Assembly (NCBI GenBank): GCA_041689935.1
Contig: JBDNFI010000011.1
Span: 21,640 to 85,639 of the forward strand
DNA from: CAXBDP01 sp041689935
Lineage (GTDB): Bacteria; Bacteroidota; Bacteroidia; Cytophagales; Cyclobacteriaceae
Length of the DNA stretch: 64,000 bases
Reading direction: 5' to 3'
Shown: positions 44,048 to 53,065 of the stretch, piece by piece
Layout: every line of letters starts with the position of its first letter
Position numbering within the stretch: position 1 is the stretch's first letter
The notes under the pieces: generated by a model
Database searches by the model: none
What the model saw: only the letters and a program-made list of their open reading frames with translations
Told to the model about the DNA's origin: nothing
Position numbers and translations under genes: made by a program

Positions 44048-45301
44048 TTATTTACTATTTTCCTTCAATATTAATCGAAGTGCAGTATTTTTTGTGATGT
44101 AAGCCCACGCCCAATTAATAAATATGACAAGTTTATTTTTAACACTCAGGATTAGCATAAGATGCAAAAACATCCAAATTAACCATCCCATTAAGCCTTT
44201 GATTGACATAAAAGGAAGATCAACAATTGCCTTATTTCGCCCAACTGTGGCCATGGACCCGAGGTCTACGTATTCGTATTCTTTCAGCTTTTTACCAAGC
44301 TGCATATTATTCAAATTTTTCGCTAAATTTTTCGCTTGGTTAATAGCTACGTTAGCTAATTGAGGGTGCCCATTAGGATACTTAGGTGTTTGCATTTTAG
44401 CCAAGTCTCCAATGGCAAAAACATTCTCACAATTCTCAATTCTATTTATCCTATCTACTATTAAGCGATTGCTGGGAGCGATTGACGTAATTGGAATTCC
44501 AGAGATTTCATTTGCTGTAACTCCAGCGGCCCAGATTACCGTTTTTGTCTTTATAATTTCACCGTTGTCAAATTGTAAAATTTTACCATCATAATTTACC
44601 ACAATTTTTTCAAACAGAATTTCCACGCCCATTTTTTGCAGATATTCTGAAGAAGAAGTTCTCGCTATATCACTCATATTATTGAGAGTGCTTTTACTTC
44701 CTTCCACTAACAGAATTTTGAGCTTTGAAAAATCAATTCGATGAAAATCTTTTGGTAGGATATTTCTTTTAATTTCAGCAAATGCACCAGCCAGCTCAAC
44801 CCCTGTTGGCCCTCCTCCAACAATTACAATATTTAACAAACTTTCTTTTTCGGCTTCATCGGCAGAAAGAAAATTCTCAAAGCTTTGTAAAATATGATTT
44901 CGTATGGTGATTGCATCATAGGTTGTTTTTAAGCTAAAAACGTGCTGACTTAATTCTTCATTACCAAAGAAATTAGTTTTACAACCCATGGCTAAAACCA
45001 AATAATCATAATCATAATCACCAATACTAGTCTTGATTGTATGATTGACACTATCTACACTTATTACTTCAGCAAGACGAATTTGAACATTTTTTTTGTC
45101 TTTGAAGATATGACGAAATGGAAACGAAATACTAGAAGGTTCAATTTGAGACGTAGCAACTTGATAGAATAGTGGCTGAAACTGATGATGATTGATTTTA
45201 TCGATTAAAAGTATATCAAATAAATCGTCATCAAGTTTTCTCACCAATTGTATCCCTGCAAACCCGCCACCGACTACTATTAATTTTTTTTTTGTCATCA
45301 T
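44048..45301 (-). CDS. Type II NADH:quinone oxidoreductase (NDH-2-like)
   Basis: 417 residues with two Rossmann folds: the FAD site KLIVVGGGFAGIQLVRKL at the N-terminus and the NAD(P)H site NIVIVGGGPTGVELAGAFAE at about 155-175. VIWAAGVTANEI and VFAIGDLAKMQTPKYPNG are the conserved FAD-binding end motifs. The C-terminal amphipathic and hydrophobic region (GLMGWLIWMFLHLMLILSVK) would attach it to the inner membrane. It passes electrons from NADH to quinone without pumping protons. Two consecutive ATGs (45301, 45298) are possible starts. It is a single gene. Confidence 0.92.
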   Translation of the reverse strand: MMTKKKLIVVGGGFAGIQLVRKLDDDLFDILLIDKINHHQFQPLFYQVATSQIEPSSISFPFRHIFKDKKNVQIRLAEVISVDSVNHTIKTSIGDYDYDYLVLAMGCKTNFFGNEELSQHVFSLKTTYDAITIRNHILQSFENFLSADEAEKESLLNIVIVGGGPTGVELAGAFAEIKRNILPKDFHRIDFSKLKILLVEGSKSTLNNMSDIARTSSSEYLQKMGVEILFEKIVVNYDGKILQFDNGEIIKTKTVIWAAGVTANEISGIPITSIAPSNRLIVDRINRIENCENVFAIGDLAKMQTPKYPNGHPQLANVAINQAKNLAKNLNNMQLGKKLKEYEYVDLGSMATVGRNKAIVDLPFMSIKGLMGWLIWMFLHLMLILSVKNKLVIFINWAWAYITKNTALRLILKENSK

Positions 45302-45586
45302 TTAATTATTTCATCCGCATCGCTTCTCAAAGCTTGATCGAAAAGCAAATATACATGGTAAGCTAAACAGTAAAACGTCGCTACAGTTTCAGGGTTGCAT
45401 TAAGGCATAATCGAAGAAATTTTGTTCAATTTATTTTTCCTTGCAAGATATGAGAGTATTTATAAAGTAAATAAATAGCCATAAACCATATAAAACCCTG
45501 TTTTATACATAAATCATAAAGATTGTATTTCGACTTTAATTAAATATATAAATTATTAGTAATCGTTCAATAGCCTAGTTTGCCTA

Positions 45587-46087
45587 CTAAATGGAGACTC
45601 CAAATTTGTTTAACATAACACTGTCTAGCGCTTCGATATCCGATAGTAGTTCTAAATGTTCACGCGTTAATGATGATTTAGACATAGTCTTTTTGAATAA
45701 AGTTTTCAATTCTACCATTCTAAAGTAAAAAGAATTAGACTTTAGTTCTAGCTGTAGTACGTCTAACTTTTCCTCTATTCCGATCTTTATTTGCTTCACC
45801 AAGTGAATTGTTTCAAGCGCCGAATCAAAATGTAATTCTTTTTGCTCGACGGATTTTAACAGTCCACATTTAAAACTCGCACATTGTTTGGGCCTTTTGG
45901 AATAAATGGTGCATCCGTCACAATAGCGGATACAAGGTTGCAGAAAAAATCCAGCACCATTTTCATCTTCAACATCCAACAAGTCTTTCATTGCGGGCAA
46001 CTCCGCCCGTTCGAGCTGTACAAAACCAATCAAGGTTCCATCACAACAGAGTCCGCAAGACAAACAAATATTTGATGAATCAGTCAT
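45587..46087 (-). CDS. YkgJ-family cysteine-cluster protein
   Basis: 166 residues. The N-terminal half carries the family cysteine pattern CLSCGLCCDG, then CIRYCDGCTIYSKRPKQCASFKC, which probably binds zinc or an Fe-S cluster. The C-terminal half is helical (DVLQLELKSNSFYFRMVELK). The biochemical role of the family is not established; some members were described as flagellin methylase-like. It is isolated between NDH-2 and the RNA helicase. Confidence 0.85.
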   Translation of the reverse strand: MTDSSNICLSCGLCCDGTLIGFVQLERAELPAMKDLLDVEDENGAGFFLQPCIRYCDGCTIYSKRPKQCASFKCGLLKSVEQKELHFDSALETIHLVKQIKIGIEEKLDVLQLELKSNSFYFRMVELKTLFKKTMSKSSLTREHLELLSDIEALDSVMLNKFGVSI

Positions 46088-46216
46088 TTTTCATGAATTT
46101 AAACAATTTTTGGATTAATCTATTAAAAGATATCTTTAACAATGGCAAATGATCAATCTAATGTAGATTTTAATGTGCCATATACGTTGATTTTTGCTAG
46201 TCCCTCTTATTCATTT

Positions 46217-47569
46217 TCAAATGAGGCTAATCCTCACCTTTGTTTTTTTAAGCTTAGTATTATTGGTTTTTTCTATAAGCATCTTAGCTATTTCGGCATG
46301 CACACCAGCGTATGTACAATTCTGCTGAAGTTCAATTACTCCAAGTTGATTCTTATGAATCTGACCCTGCTGTAGAAATAATCCAGCCACATCTCCTTTT
46401 GATATTTTATCTCGTCTCCCTCCTGTTATGTACAAGGTTTTCCATTTTTCCAATGAAAGTTGCGTAGCTTTTGGTAGTTCTTCTATATTGAGTTTCTCTG
46501 GAGCAATTTCCTGAATATAGGCAGGCAGTTCTTCCCCTTTCCAATGCAAAATATAGGCCATGCCATCGCTATTCATACGAGCAGTTCGTCCGTTGCGGTG
46601 CGTAAATTCTATGCTACGTGGAGGAAGGTGATAATGAAGAATAAATTTTATTTCGGGAATATCAAGCCCACGAGCAGCCAAATCGGTTGCTAAAAGGAGC
46701 TGACTTGTACCATTTCTAAATTTAATTAACGCTCGCTCCCGATCAATTTGCTCCATGCCGCCATGAAAGCACTCATGGTAAATATGGTTCTCAGTTAAAA
46801 AATTGCTTACCTGTTCCAGTGAATCCTTGAAATTACAAAAAATAATTCCTGGTTGATCTCCAATAAAAGCCATCACTTTTTTCAACGTCTTTAAGGTGTT
46901 CTTTTCGGGCGAAAGGATTGTTTTTATTGTTAGTTGCGAGCTACCTTTTTGATGGTAATTGATGAAAACAGGATTTAGTAATCCTACAAACTCTGGTATT
47001 TTGGCATTGTTTGTCGCTGAAGTTAGGATCCTTTGCTGAATATTTGGGAGGGTTTCAACGATCTCTATCATTTCCTTTTCGAATCCTATTTCCAGGGATT
47101 TATCAAACTCATCGAGTATTAGGGTATGAATAGAATCCACAGAAAATTTATCCCTGCGCAATCTATCAGCTACTCGACCTGGCGTGCCGATAAGAATCGC
47201 TGGTCGATGTTTCAAATCAACCTTGTCGAGATAACCAGCCCGCCCACCATATACTGCATTTACTTTATACCCTGATCCCATTTTTCGGAGAACCTGTTCT
47301 ATTTGTTGAGCCAATTCGCGGGAGGGAACAAGGATTAGAATTTGAATCTCTGTGCAATCCTTATCGAGTGTTTCTATCAAAGGCAATAAAAAAGCCAGGG
47401 TTTTACCCGTTCCGGTAGGGGAAAGCAATACCACATCCGACTTCATTCGGATTGTTTTACTTACCTCTTCCTGCATAGGATTTAAAGCTGTAATTTCAAA
47501 TTTATTGAGAATGGAGCCTAGGACAGTATCATCGGAAATTTCCTTTTGATCTTTATTGATTTTTGACAT
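46217..47569 (-). CDS. DEAD-box RNA helicase with DbpA-type C-terminal RNA-binding domain
   Basis: 450 residues. Motifs: Q-motif ALNPMQEEV, Walker A LSPTGTGKTLAF, PSRELAQQ, GTPGRVADRL, a variant motif II LDEFDKSLE (DEFD rather than DEAD), SATNN in place of SAT, and RGLDIPEIKFILHY with HRNGRTARM. The last 75 residues (KTLYITGGRRDKISKGDVAG, LGVIELQQNCTYAGVHAEIA) match the RRM-like DbpA domain that binds 23S rRNA, so a role in large-subunit assembly is likely. It is a single gene followed by the YkgJ gene. Confidence 0.9.
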   Translation of the reverse strand: MSKINKDQKEISDDTVLGSILNKFEITALNPMQEEVSKTIRMKSDVVLLSPTGTGKTLAFLLPLIETLDKDCTEIQILILVPSRELAQQIEQVLRKMGSGYKVNAVYGGRAGYLDKVDLKHRPAILIGTPGRVADRLRRDKFSVDSIHTLILDEFDKSLEIGFEKEMIEIVETLPNIQQRILTSATNNAKIPEFVGLLNPVFINYHQKGSSQLTIKTILSPEKNTLKTLKKVMAFIGDQPGIIFCNFKDSLEQVSNFLTENHIYHECFHGGMEQIDRERALIKFRNGTSQLLLATDLAARGLDIPEIKFILHYHLPPRSIEFTHRNGRTARMNSDGMAYILHWKGEELPAYIQEIAPEKLNIEELPKATQLSLEKWKTLYITGGRRDKISKGDVAGLFLQQGQIHKNQLGVIELQQNCTYAGVHAEIAKMLIEKTNNTKLKKTKVRISLI

Positions 47570-48584
47570 TTAGTATTTTCCCGTTTAATGTACTTCTGAA
47601 GTTGTAATGACGATAAATATTTTCGCAACCAACTAAATATGCTGCAGACCATAACCATCGAATTTTTATCTACGTAGGCGTGTCTCGTAAATGAGTCATT
47701 TCATACGCAAAACTACAATGAAAAATTCGAAAGGATTTTATAAGAGAGGACAGGCATAACAATGGCTGGAATATGATTTAGAACAAATCTTAAAGATGGC
47801 GGCTTCGAAAGCTTTCTAAATCACTATTTATACCCTACATCATCATTATTAAAATATTGGAAGTGCTGAAAAAAATCGGCACCCTCATTGACAGAGCCTA
47901 TATTATTGTGAGGAAATTCAGGAAACTTAATCTTTTGTGTCCGATTACCAGTAGGTAGTCTGCCTTTTCTATAAGATTATTAGCGATCTTCATTTACACC
48001 TGTAGAGATTAGGCACCTAATAAGGTGAATCTAACATCAGCCTTTCTGCACAAATAATAAAAAGCCGCTTTAGGTATACCTTGAAATTGTGGCAAATTCT
48101 GACTTGCTCTTCCCTGATTCCAACCACATATCCAATTTATCAATTATTATCCAATCTTATCCTTTGGTTTAATATGGCTTTGGATTTTTGTGGGTTTTGG
48201 TCTTCCTTTTGATGTCTGAGACATTTTCAACATAAATATCAAAACACCTCAGCATGGGTAACCTTATTTCTTTTGGTAGAACGCGCATGTAGGTATAAGT
48301 ATCCTCCCGCTTTTTCTCTGAGTGGGATATTGAGTCGTTATCAATGTTCTGTATGTTAGTTGAAATAAGCCCTATTTTAAGGTTATAATTTCATTTGCTT
48401 TCATTAAGCTGAGGTTTACAATTTTCACTACTTCCGTTTCAACTAATACAGCAAACCCTCTGAGTCATCTCGAATAGAGCTTACCTATTTTATAATAAGT
48501 AAATTTCTATTTCGCTGCTGCCCTCAATAGCAAGGGATATGCGCATATTCAGAAAAATATGGGTTGGCTTCTGCCTAAAAACAA
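47570..48584. other. Gene-poor, apparently decayed region
   Basis: About 1 kb without a convincing gene. The reverse strand around 48180-48330 has a short protein-like stretch (DTYTYMRVLPKEIRLPMLRC and DIYVENVSDIKRKTKTHKNP) that begins and ends without a start or a family match, so it may be a gene remnant. A GCGGGAGG copy lies at 48303. No transposase, tRNA or repeat boundary was recognised. Confidence 0.5.
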
Positions 48585-48625
48585 AATGGCGGATCGCTGA
48601 ATAAATGTATCAGCCATCCGCCATT
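48585..48625 (-). terminator. Strong terminator after pyk
   Basis: AATGGCGGAT (48585-48594) pairs with ATCCGCCATT (48616-48625) and, after one unpaired C on each side, GCTGA (48596-48600) pairs with TCAGC (48610-48614). This gives a 15-bp interrupted stem with a 9-base loop, followed on the reverse strand by TTTTGTTTTTAG. Confidence 0.85.
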
Positions 48626-48649
48626 GTAATTTTAGATTCAATCTTTTGA

Positions 48650-50080
48650 TTACTCCACTATATTCAGCTTAATCATGTTCGTACGGCCTAATTCTCTTAT
48701 TGGCATACTGGCAGTATTGATAAACACATCTCCACTCTTTAGGTGGCCGGCATCCACTAATATTTTCTCTATATCGGCAAAGGTTTGGTCAGTGCTTACG
48801 GTGGAGTCATAATAATAGCCCCTAACGCCCCATATTAAGTTCATGGTTTTGAGCATTGGCCTATTCGCTGTGAAGATGAAAATATTTGCTTTGGGACGAT
48901 AGGCGGAAAGCTTGTAGGCTGTATAGCCAGATTTGGTCATGCCAATGATCGCCTTGGCTTTGGTATCCATGCTCAATTTACATGCCGTCAATACGATATT
49001 GTCGTTGAAAAAAGTAGGCGAATTTTTGTCTACCGCATTAAATTTATCATAAATATCTGCTTGAGATTCTACGGATGTAATGGTACGGCTCATGCTTTTG
49101 ATTACTTCGAGAGGATATTTGCCGGCTGCTGTTTCAGCTGAGAGCATCAAGGCATCCGCACCATCTAAGATGGCATTGGCAATATCGTTAGTTTCAGCCC
49201 GAGTGGGTCTGGGATTAGTAATCATGCTTTCCATTATTTGGGTGGCTATGATCACAGGTTTACTTTTTTGATTGCATTTCTTTACAATCATTTTTTGCGC
49301 CATCGGTACTTCTTCCATATCTATCTCCACGCCCAAATCGCCTCTCGCTACCATCAATCCATCGGCTGCATCAATAATTTCGTCGATATTGTCCAGAGCT
49401 TCTGGTTTTTCAATCTTCGCAATCACCTTGATGCTTTTTCCCGCCTTGGCGATCAATTCTTTGAGCTCATAAATATCGGATGGCCTTCGAACAAACGATA
49501 GCGCCAGCCATTCTACTTCATGCTTGAAGGCAAACTCTAGGTCAAACAAATCTTTTTCGGTAAGACAAGGAGCGGATACTTTGGTGTAGGGTAGATTTAT
49601 TCCTTTGCGTGGTTTCAGGCTTCCGCCATAGATTACGGTATTGTATATTTTGGTTCCTTCTACTTTATCCACCCGCAGTTCGAGCTTGCCATCGTCTATC
49701 AGTATTGCGTCACCAATTTTCACATCATTCACTATGCCCTGATAGGTGGTGCTTACCATATTTACATCGCCCAACACCTCATCTGTAGTGATGATTATTT
49801 GAGCACCTTTTTCAAGAAATACTTCCCCTCCAGCCAGATCGCCTATCCGTATTTTTGGGCCTTGCAAATCTTGTAATACGCAAATATTGGTACTCAATTC
49901 CTCATTGAGTTCTTGGATAAACTGAAACACCTCTGCATGTTGCTCATGAGTGCCATGCGAGAAATTTAAGCGAAACACATCTACTCCACCGGTAATTAAT
50001 CTTCGGAGCATCTCTTTTGAGCTGCTCGCGGGTCCGACAGTTGCTACTACTTTAGTCTTTTTAAAAACAATATTTTCCAT
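48650..50080 (-). CDS. pyk: Pyruvate kinase
   Basis: 476 residues from the ATG at 50080 (MENIVFKKTKVVATVGPASS); the frame is open to 50140 but that extension is not family-like. It makes pyruvate and ATP from phosphoenolpyruvate. Motifs: FRLNFSHGTHEQH, LQDLQGPKIRIG, LSFVRRPSDI, the active-site helix VIAKIEKPEALDNIDEII, ARGDLGVEIDMEEVP and the MESMI/PTRAET segment (IATQIMESMITNPRPTRAET). A normal C-terminal regulatory domain follows. A small IPExxxVDY-like gene lies upstream, a common pairing in Bacteroidota. Confidence 0.97.
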   Translation of the reverse strand: MENIVFKKTKVVATVGPASSSKEMLRRLITGGVDVFRLNFSHGTHEQHAEVFQFIQELNEELSTNICVLQDLQGPKIRIGDLAGGEVFLEKGAQIIITTDEVLGDVNMVSTTYQGIVNDVKIGDAILIDDGKLELRVDKVEGTKIYNTVIYGGSLKPRKGINLPYTKVSAPCLTEKDLFDLEFAFKHEVEWLALSFVRRPSDIYELKELIAKAGKSIKVIAKIEKPEALDNIDEIIDAADGLMVARGDLGVEIDMEEVPMAQKMIVKKCNQKSKPVIIATQIMESMITNPRPTRAETNDIANAILDGADALMLSAETAAGKYPLEVIKSMSRTITSVESQADIYDKFNAVDKNSPTFFNDNIVLTACKLSMDTKAKAIIGMTKSGYTAYKLSAYRPKANIFIFTANRPMLKTMNLIWGVRGYYYDSTVSTDQTFADIEKILVDAGHLKSGDVFINTASMPIRELGRTNMIKLNIVE

Positions 50081-50200
50081 AATAAATTGGTTATGCTCTT
50101 TTTTAGTTTTTAGGCCAATTTTTCCAAAAAATCCAGCCAATATAGGTTTGCATAAATTATTTTAACTCGTCCATACCTTAACTATTAGCCATACGAAATA

Positions 50201-50629
50201 TCAGAACATTAGGGTTTCTCTCACTCTTTGTTTGATGGGCTCAATTTCGATAAGATATTGGATAAAGTCTACGTTTTTTAAATTTGCAATAATAGATTTG
50301 GTATCAAAAGATAAGCCTTTGTCGTCGATTTGTAAGAAAAAGTCAAATTTTCGATATTCGGGTAATAAATAGGCAAAGGCTTGGGAACTTGATTTCTCAC
50401 ATTTGTTGGGTAGCAGCCTTAAGTACCCGTTAGTTGTATGAAAAATAAAGTGGTGTAACCAAAAAATTTGCTCATCTTGATGTTCAAATTCAATTGGTTT
50501 TTGTTTCACAAAGTTGATCTTTAAAATTTGGTTCAGCAGCCAAGCTAACTTGTAGTCTTTGCACGCACTTACTATCCCTATCAATAGGTAATCATCAGAG
50601 TTAGGTGAAAATAGCTTATTGCTGGGCAT
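50201..50629 (-). CDS. IPExxxVDY-type small protein
   Basis: 142 residues, soluble. The segment LLPEYRKFDFFLQIDD corresponds to the I-P-E-x-x-x-V-D-Y hallmark in a diverged form (LPE-YRK-FDF). Other conserved-looking parts are DYLLIGIVSACKDYKLAWLL and KNVDFIQYLIEIEPIKQRVR. Proteins of this family are commonly encoded just upstream of pyk in Bacteroidota, and their function is unknown. The gap to the pyk ATG is 120 bp, so a separate promoter for pyk is possible. Confidence 0.82.
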   Translation of the reverse strand: MPSNKLFSPNSDDYLLIGIVSACKDYKLAWLLNQILKINFVKQKPIEFEHQDEQIFWLHHFIFHTTNGYLRLLPNKCEKSSSQAFAYLLPEYRKFDFFLQIDDKGLSFDTKSIIANLKNVDFIQYLIEIEPIKQRVRETLMF

Positions 50630-50721
50630 GTACTTGTCTACGTTTTACTATGTAAATGGGTAATGAGTTTTACTGAAATTAATATGGCTGCAAGTTCGTA
50701 AAGCTATGAAGATTGAAAAAA

Positions 50722-50756
50722 TTGTTTGACAATAAATCATTAAATGTATTTCTTTG
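50722..50756 (+). promoter_or_regulatory. Possible promoter of the acpP-fabF run
   Basis: TTGTTTG (50722-50728) is followed after 18 nt by TATTTCTTTG (50747-50756), close to the -33/-7 layout but with four rather than two bases between TA and TTTG. The ATG of acpP is 28 bp further on. Confidence 0.35.
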
Positions 50757-50784
50757 CAGGGATTTCAATCTAAATATTTATAAA

Positions 50785-51021
50785 ATGTCTGAAATAGCAC
50801 AAAAAGTAAAGGCCATCATCGTTGATAAACTCGGTGTTGAAGAATCTGAAGTTACGAACGAAGCAAGCTTCACCAACGATCTTGGCGCAGATTCACTCGA
50901 TACAGTTGAGTTAATCATGGAGTTCGAAAAGGAATTTAACATTTCCATTCCGGATGATCAGGCAGAAAACATCTCTACGGTGGGTCATGCAATCACATAC
51001 CTTGAGGCAAACGCTAAGTAA
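50785..51021 (+). CDS. acpP: Acyl carrier protein
   Basis: 78 residues from the ATG at 50785 (MSEIAQKVKAIIVDKLGVEE); the longer open frame back to 50713 is not family-like. The phosphopantetheine attachment Ser is in GADSLDTVELIMEFEKEF, the classical DSL motif. It carries acyl chains during fatty acid synthesis. It is followed after 24 bp by fabF, which uses it as substrate, and is probably the first gene of the acpP-fabF-rnc-nadE-lgt run. Confidence 0.97.
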   Translation: MSEIAQKVKAIIVDKLGVEESEVTNEASFTNDLGADSLDTVELIMEFEKEFNISIPDDQAENISTVGHAITYLEANAK

Positions 51022-51045
51022 TTAACAAACACCGAAAAGAAATTC

Positions 51046-52299
51046 ATGTCTTTGAAAAGAGTCGTAGTAACAGGAATTGGCGCCCTTACCCCAATTGGAA
51101 GCACCGCTCCCAGCTTTTGGGATGGGCTTGCAAATGGGGTCAGCGGTGCTGCTCCTATTACCCGATTTGATGCCGAAAAATTTAAAACCCGCTTCGCTTG
51201 CGAAATAAAAGGGTGGGATCCCAACAACCATTTCGACCGCAAGGAAGCGCGGAAAATGGATCCATTCACTCAATATGCGATGGTCGCTTGCGATGAAGCT
51301 ATTATTGATTCTGGCCTCGACTTAAACAAAGTTGACCTAGACCGATGTGGAGTTATTTGGGGATCAGGAATTGGAGGCTTAAAAACTTTTCAAGATGAAG
51401 TGGCTTACTTCTCAACTGGTGATGGAACACCCAAATTCAACCCGTTCTTTATCCCAAAAATGATCGTAGATATATGCTCTGGTCATATTTCGATCAAGTA
51501 TGGATTTAGAGGGCCAAATTTCGCTACCGTATCAGCTTGCGCTTCGGCCACCAACGCATTAATTGATTCATTCAATTACATCCGTTTGGGAATGGCCGAT
51601 TTAGTGATTTCTGGTGGCTCTGAAGCCGCAGTGGTAGAAGCGGGCGTAGGTGGTTTCAATGCCATGAAAGCGCTTTCCGAAAGAAATGATAGTCCTGAAA
51701 CTGCCTCCCGCCCATTCGACAAAGACAGAGATGGCTTCGTACTTGGTGAAGGAGCAGGTGCGCTTATCGTAGAATCATACGATCATGCAATGGCAAGAGG
51801 AGCTAAAATCTATGCCGAACTCATTGGCGGTGGCATGAGTGCAGATGCTTATCATATCACCGCACCGCATCCGGAAGGCCTCGGCGCGACAAATGTAATG
51901 ATCAACGCACTTCGAGATGCAGGAATAAAACCTGAAGAGGTAGATTATATAAATGTACACGGCACGTCCACTCCACTGGGAGATGTGAGTGAGGTATTAG
52001 CGATACAACGCATATTTGGCGACCATGCTTATAAATTAAATATAAGCTCGACCAAATCAATGACTGGGCACTTATTGGGTGCTGCAGGAGCCATTGAGGC
52101 GATTGCGAGTATATTGGCAATCAAACATCAATTGATACCGCCTACGATCAATCATTTCACTGATGATGAAACATTTGATCCGAAACTAAATTTCACCTTC
52201 AACAAAGCCCAAAAGCGGGAGGTAAAAATAGCCTTGAGCAATACCTTTGGTTTTGGAGGGCATAATTGCTCCATTATTTTCAAAAAATTTGAAGGGTAG
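51046..52299 (+). CDS. fabF: 3-oxoacyl-ACP synthase II
   Basis: 417 residues. It condenses malonyl-ACP with acyl-ACP in fatty acid elongation. The nucleophile Cys is in VSACASATNAL, the catalytic His residues are in NVHGTSTPLGD and SMTGHLLGAAGAIEA, and the end NTFGFGGHNCSIIFKK is typical of KAS II. Length is normal. The stop codon overlaps the GTG start of rnc by one base (TAGTG), consistent with translational coupling, as in the widely conserved acpP-fabF-rnc order. Confidence 0.97.
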   Translation: MSLKRVVVTGIGALTPIGSTAPSFWDGLANGVSGAAPITRFDAEKFKTRFACEIKGWDPNNHFDRKEARKMDPFTQYAMVACDEAIIDSGLDLNKVDLDRCGVIWGSGIGGLKTFQDEVAYFSTGDGTPKFNPFFIPKMIVDICSGHISIKYGFRGPNFATVSACASATNALIDSFNYIRLGMADLVISGGSEAAVVEAGVGGFNAMKALSERNDSPETASRPFDKDRDGFVLGEGAGALIVESYDHAMARGAKIYAELIGGGMSADAYHITAPHPEGLGATNVMINALRDAGIKPEEVDYINVHGTSTPLGDVSEVLAIQRIFGDHAYKLNISSTKSMTGHLLGAAGAIEAIASILAIKHQLIPPTINHFTDDETFDPKLNFTFNKAQKREVKIALSNTFGFGGHNCSIIFKKFEG

Positions 52300-53045
52300 T
52301 GTTCCCAATTTTTAAGAATTTTCCCGGAATCTCCTATTTACTTCCTGCTCAGGACAAGGAATTATTTGAAGCACTCAGACTCTTAACAGGATTCAAACCT
52401 TCGAATATAGCTCCTTATAAATTAGCCTTGAAGCATGTTTCCGTTGCACAGATAAACATCAATGGATCCAGAGACTCCAATGAGCGATTAGAATATTTGG
52501 GAGATGCCGTATTGGGAATGGTGGTTGCAGAGCATCTATTCAAGAAATTTCCCTTCAAAGACGAAGGCTTCCTCACTGAAATCCGATCGAAAATAGTAAA
52601 TCGAGAATCATTAAATATGATTGCTCGAAAAATGGGTATTTCAACTATTTTGGAGTTAGATAATCGCTTTACCAAAAATGGCCAAAGTCATAAAAGCGTA
52701 TTGGGAGATTCCTTAGAAGCCATTATCGGCGCAGTATATTTAGACAAAGGATATGCGGATTGCCAGAAGTTTGTGATGCGCAAAATCCTAGAACCACATT
52801 TCGACTTAAATTTGCTGATAAATAGCATCGTAAATTACAAAAGCGTGGTGATAGAATGGGCGCAAAAAGAATGTAAAAAAGCCCAGTTCGATATTATCAA
52901 TATCAGCCAAACCAGACATTACAACGAATTTACTTCTCAATTGTCTATTGATGACCAACCTATCAGTACAGGATTTGGTTACAGTAAAAAGAAAGCTGAA
53001 CAAGATGCCGCCAAAAAGTCTTGTGAAGTTCTCAATTTGATCTAA
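52299..53045 (+). CDS. rnc: Ribonuclease III
   Basis: 248 residues, GTG start at 52299. It cleaves double-stranded RNA in rRNA and mRNA processing. The catalytic signature is ERLEYLGDAVLGMVVAEHLF, with a second acidic cluster in LGDSLEAIIGAVYLDKGY. The dsRNA-binding domain occupies the C-terminal 70 residues (KSVVIEWAQKECKKAQFDII, GFGYSKKKAEQDAAKKSCEV). It overlaps fabF by one base and is followed after 20 bp by nadE. Confidence 0.96.
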   Translation: MFPIFKNFPGISYLLPAQDKELFEALRLLTGFKPSNIAPYKLALKHVSVAQININGSRDSNERLEYLGDAVLGMVVAEHLFKKFPFKDEGFLTEIRSKIVNRESLNMIARKMGISTILELDNRFTKNGQSHKSVLGDSLEAIIGAVYLDKGYADCQKFVMRKILEPHFDLNLLINSIVNYKSVVIEWAQKECKKAQFDIINISQTRHYNEFTSQLSIDDQPISTGFGYSKKKAEQDAAKKSCEVLNLI

Positions 53046-53065
53046 AAACCTTTTCTTTGCAACGT

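Noticed and set aside
46142..46375. A 77-codon forward frame (MANDQSNVDF...).
   Set aside because: It runs into the 3' end of the helicase gene on the other strand and lacks recognisable features.
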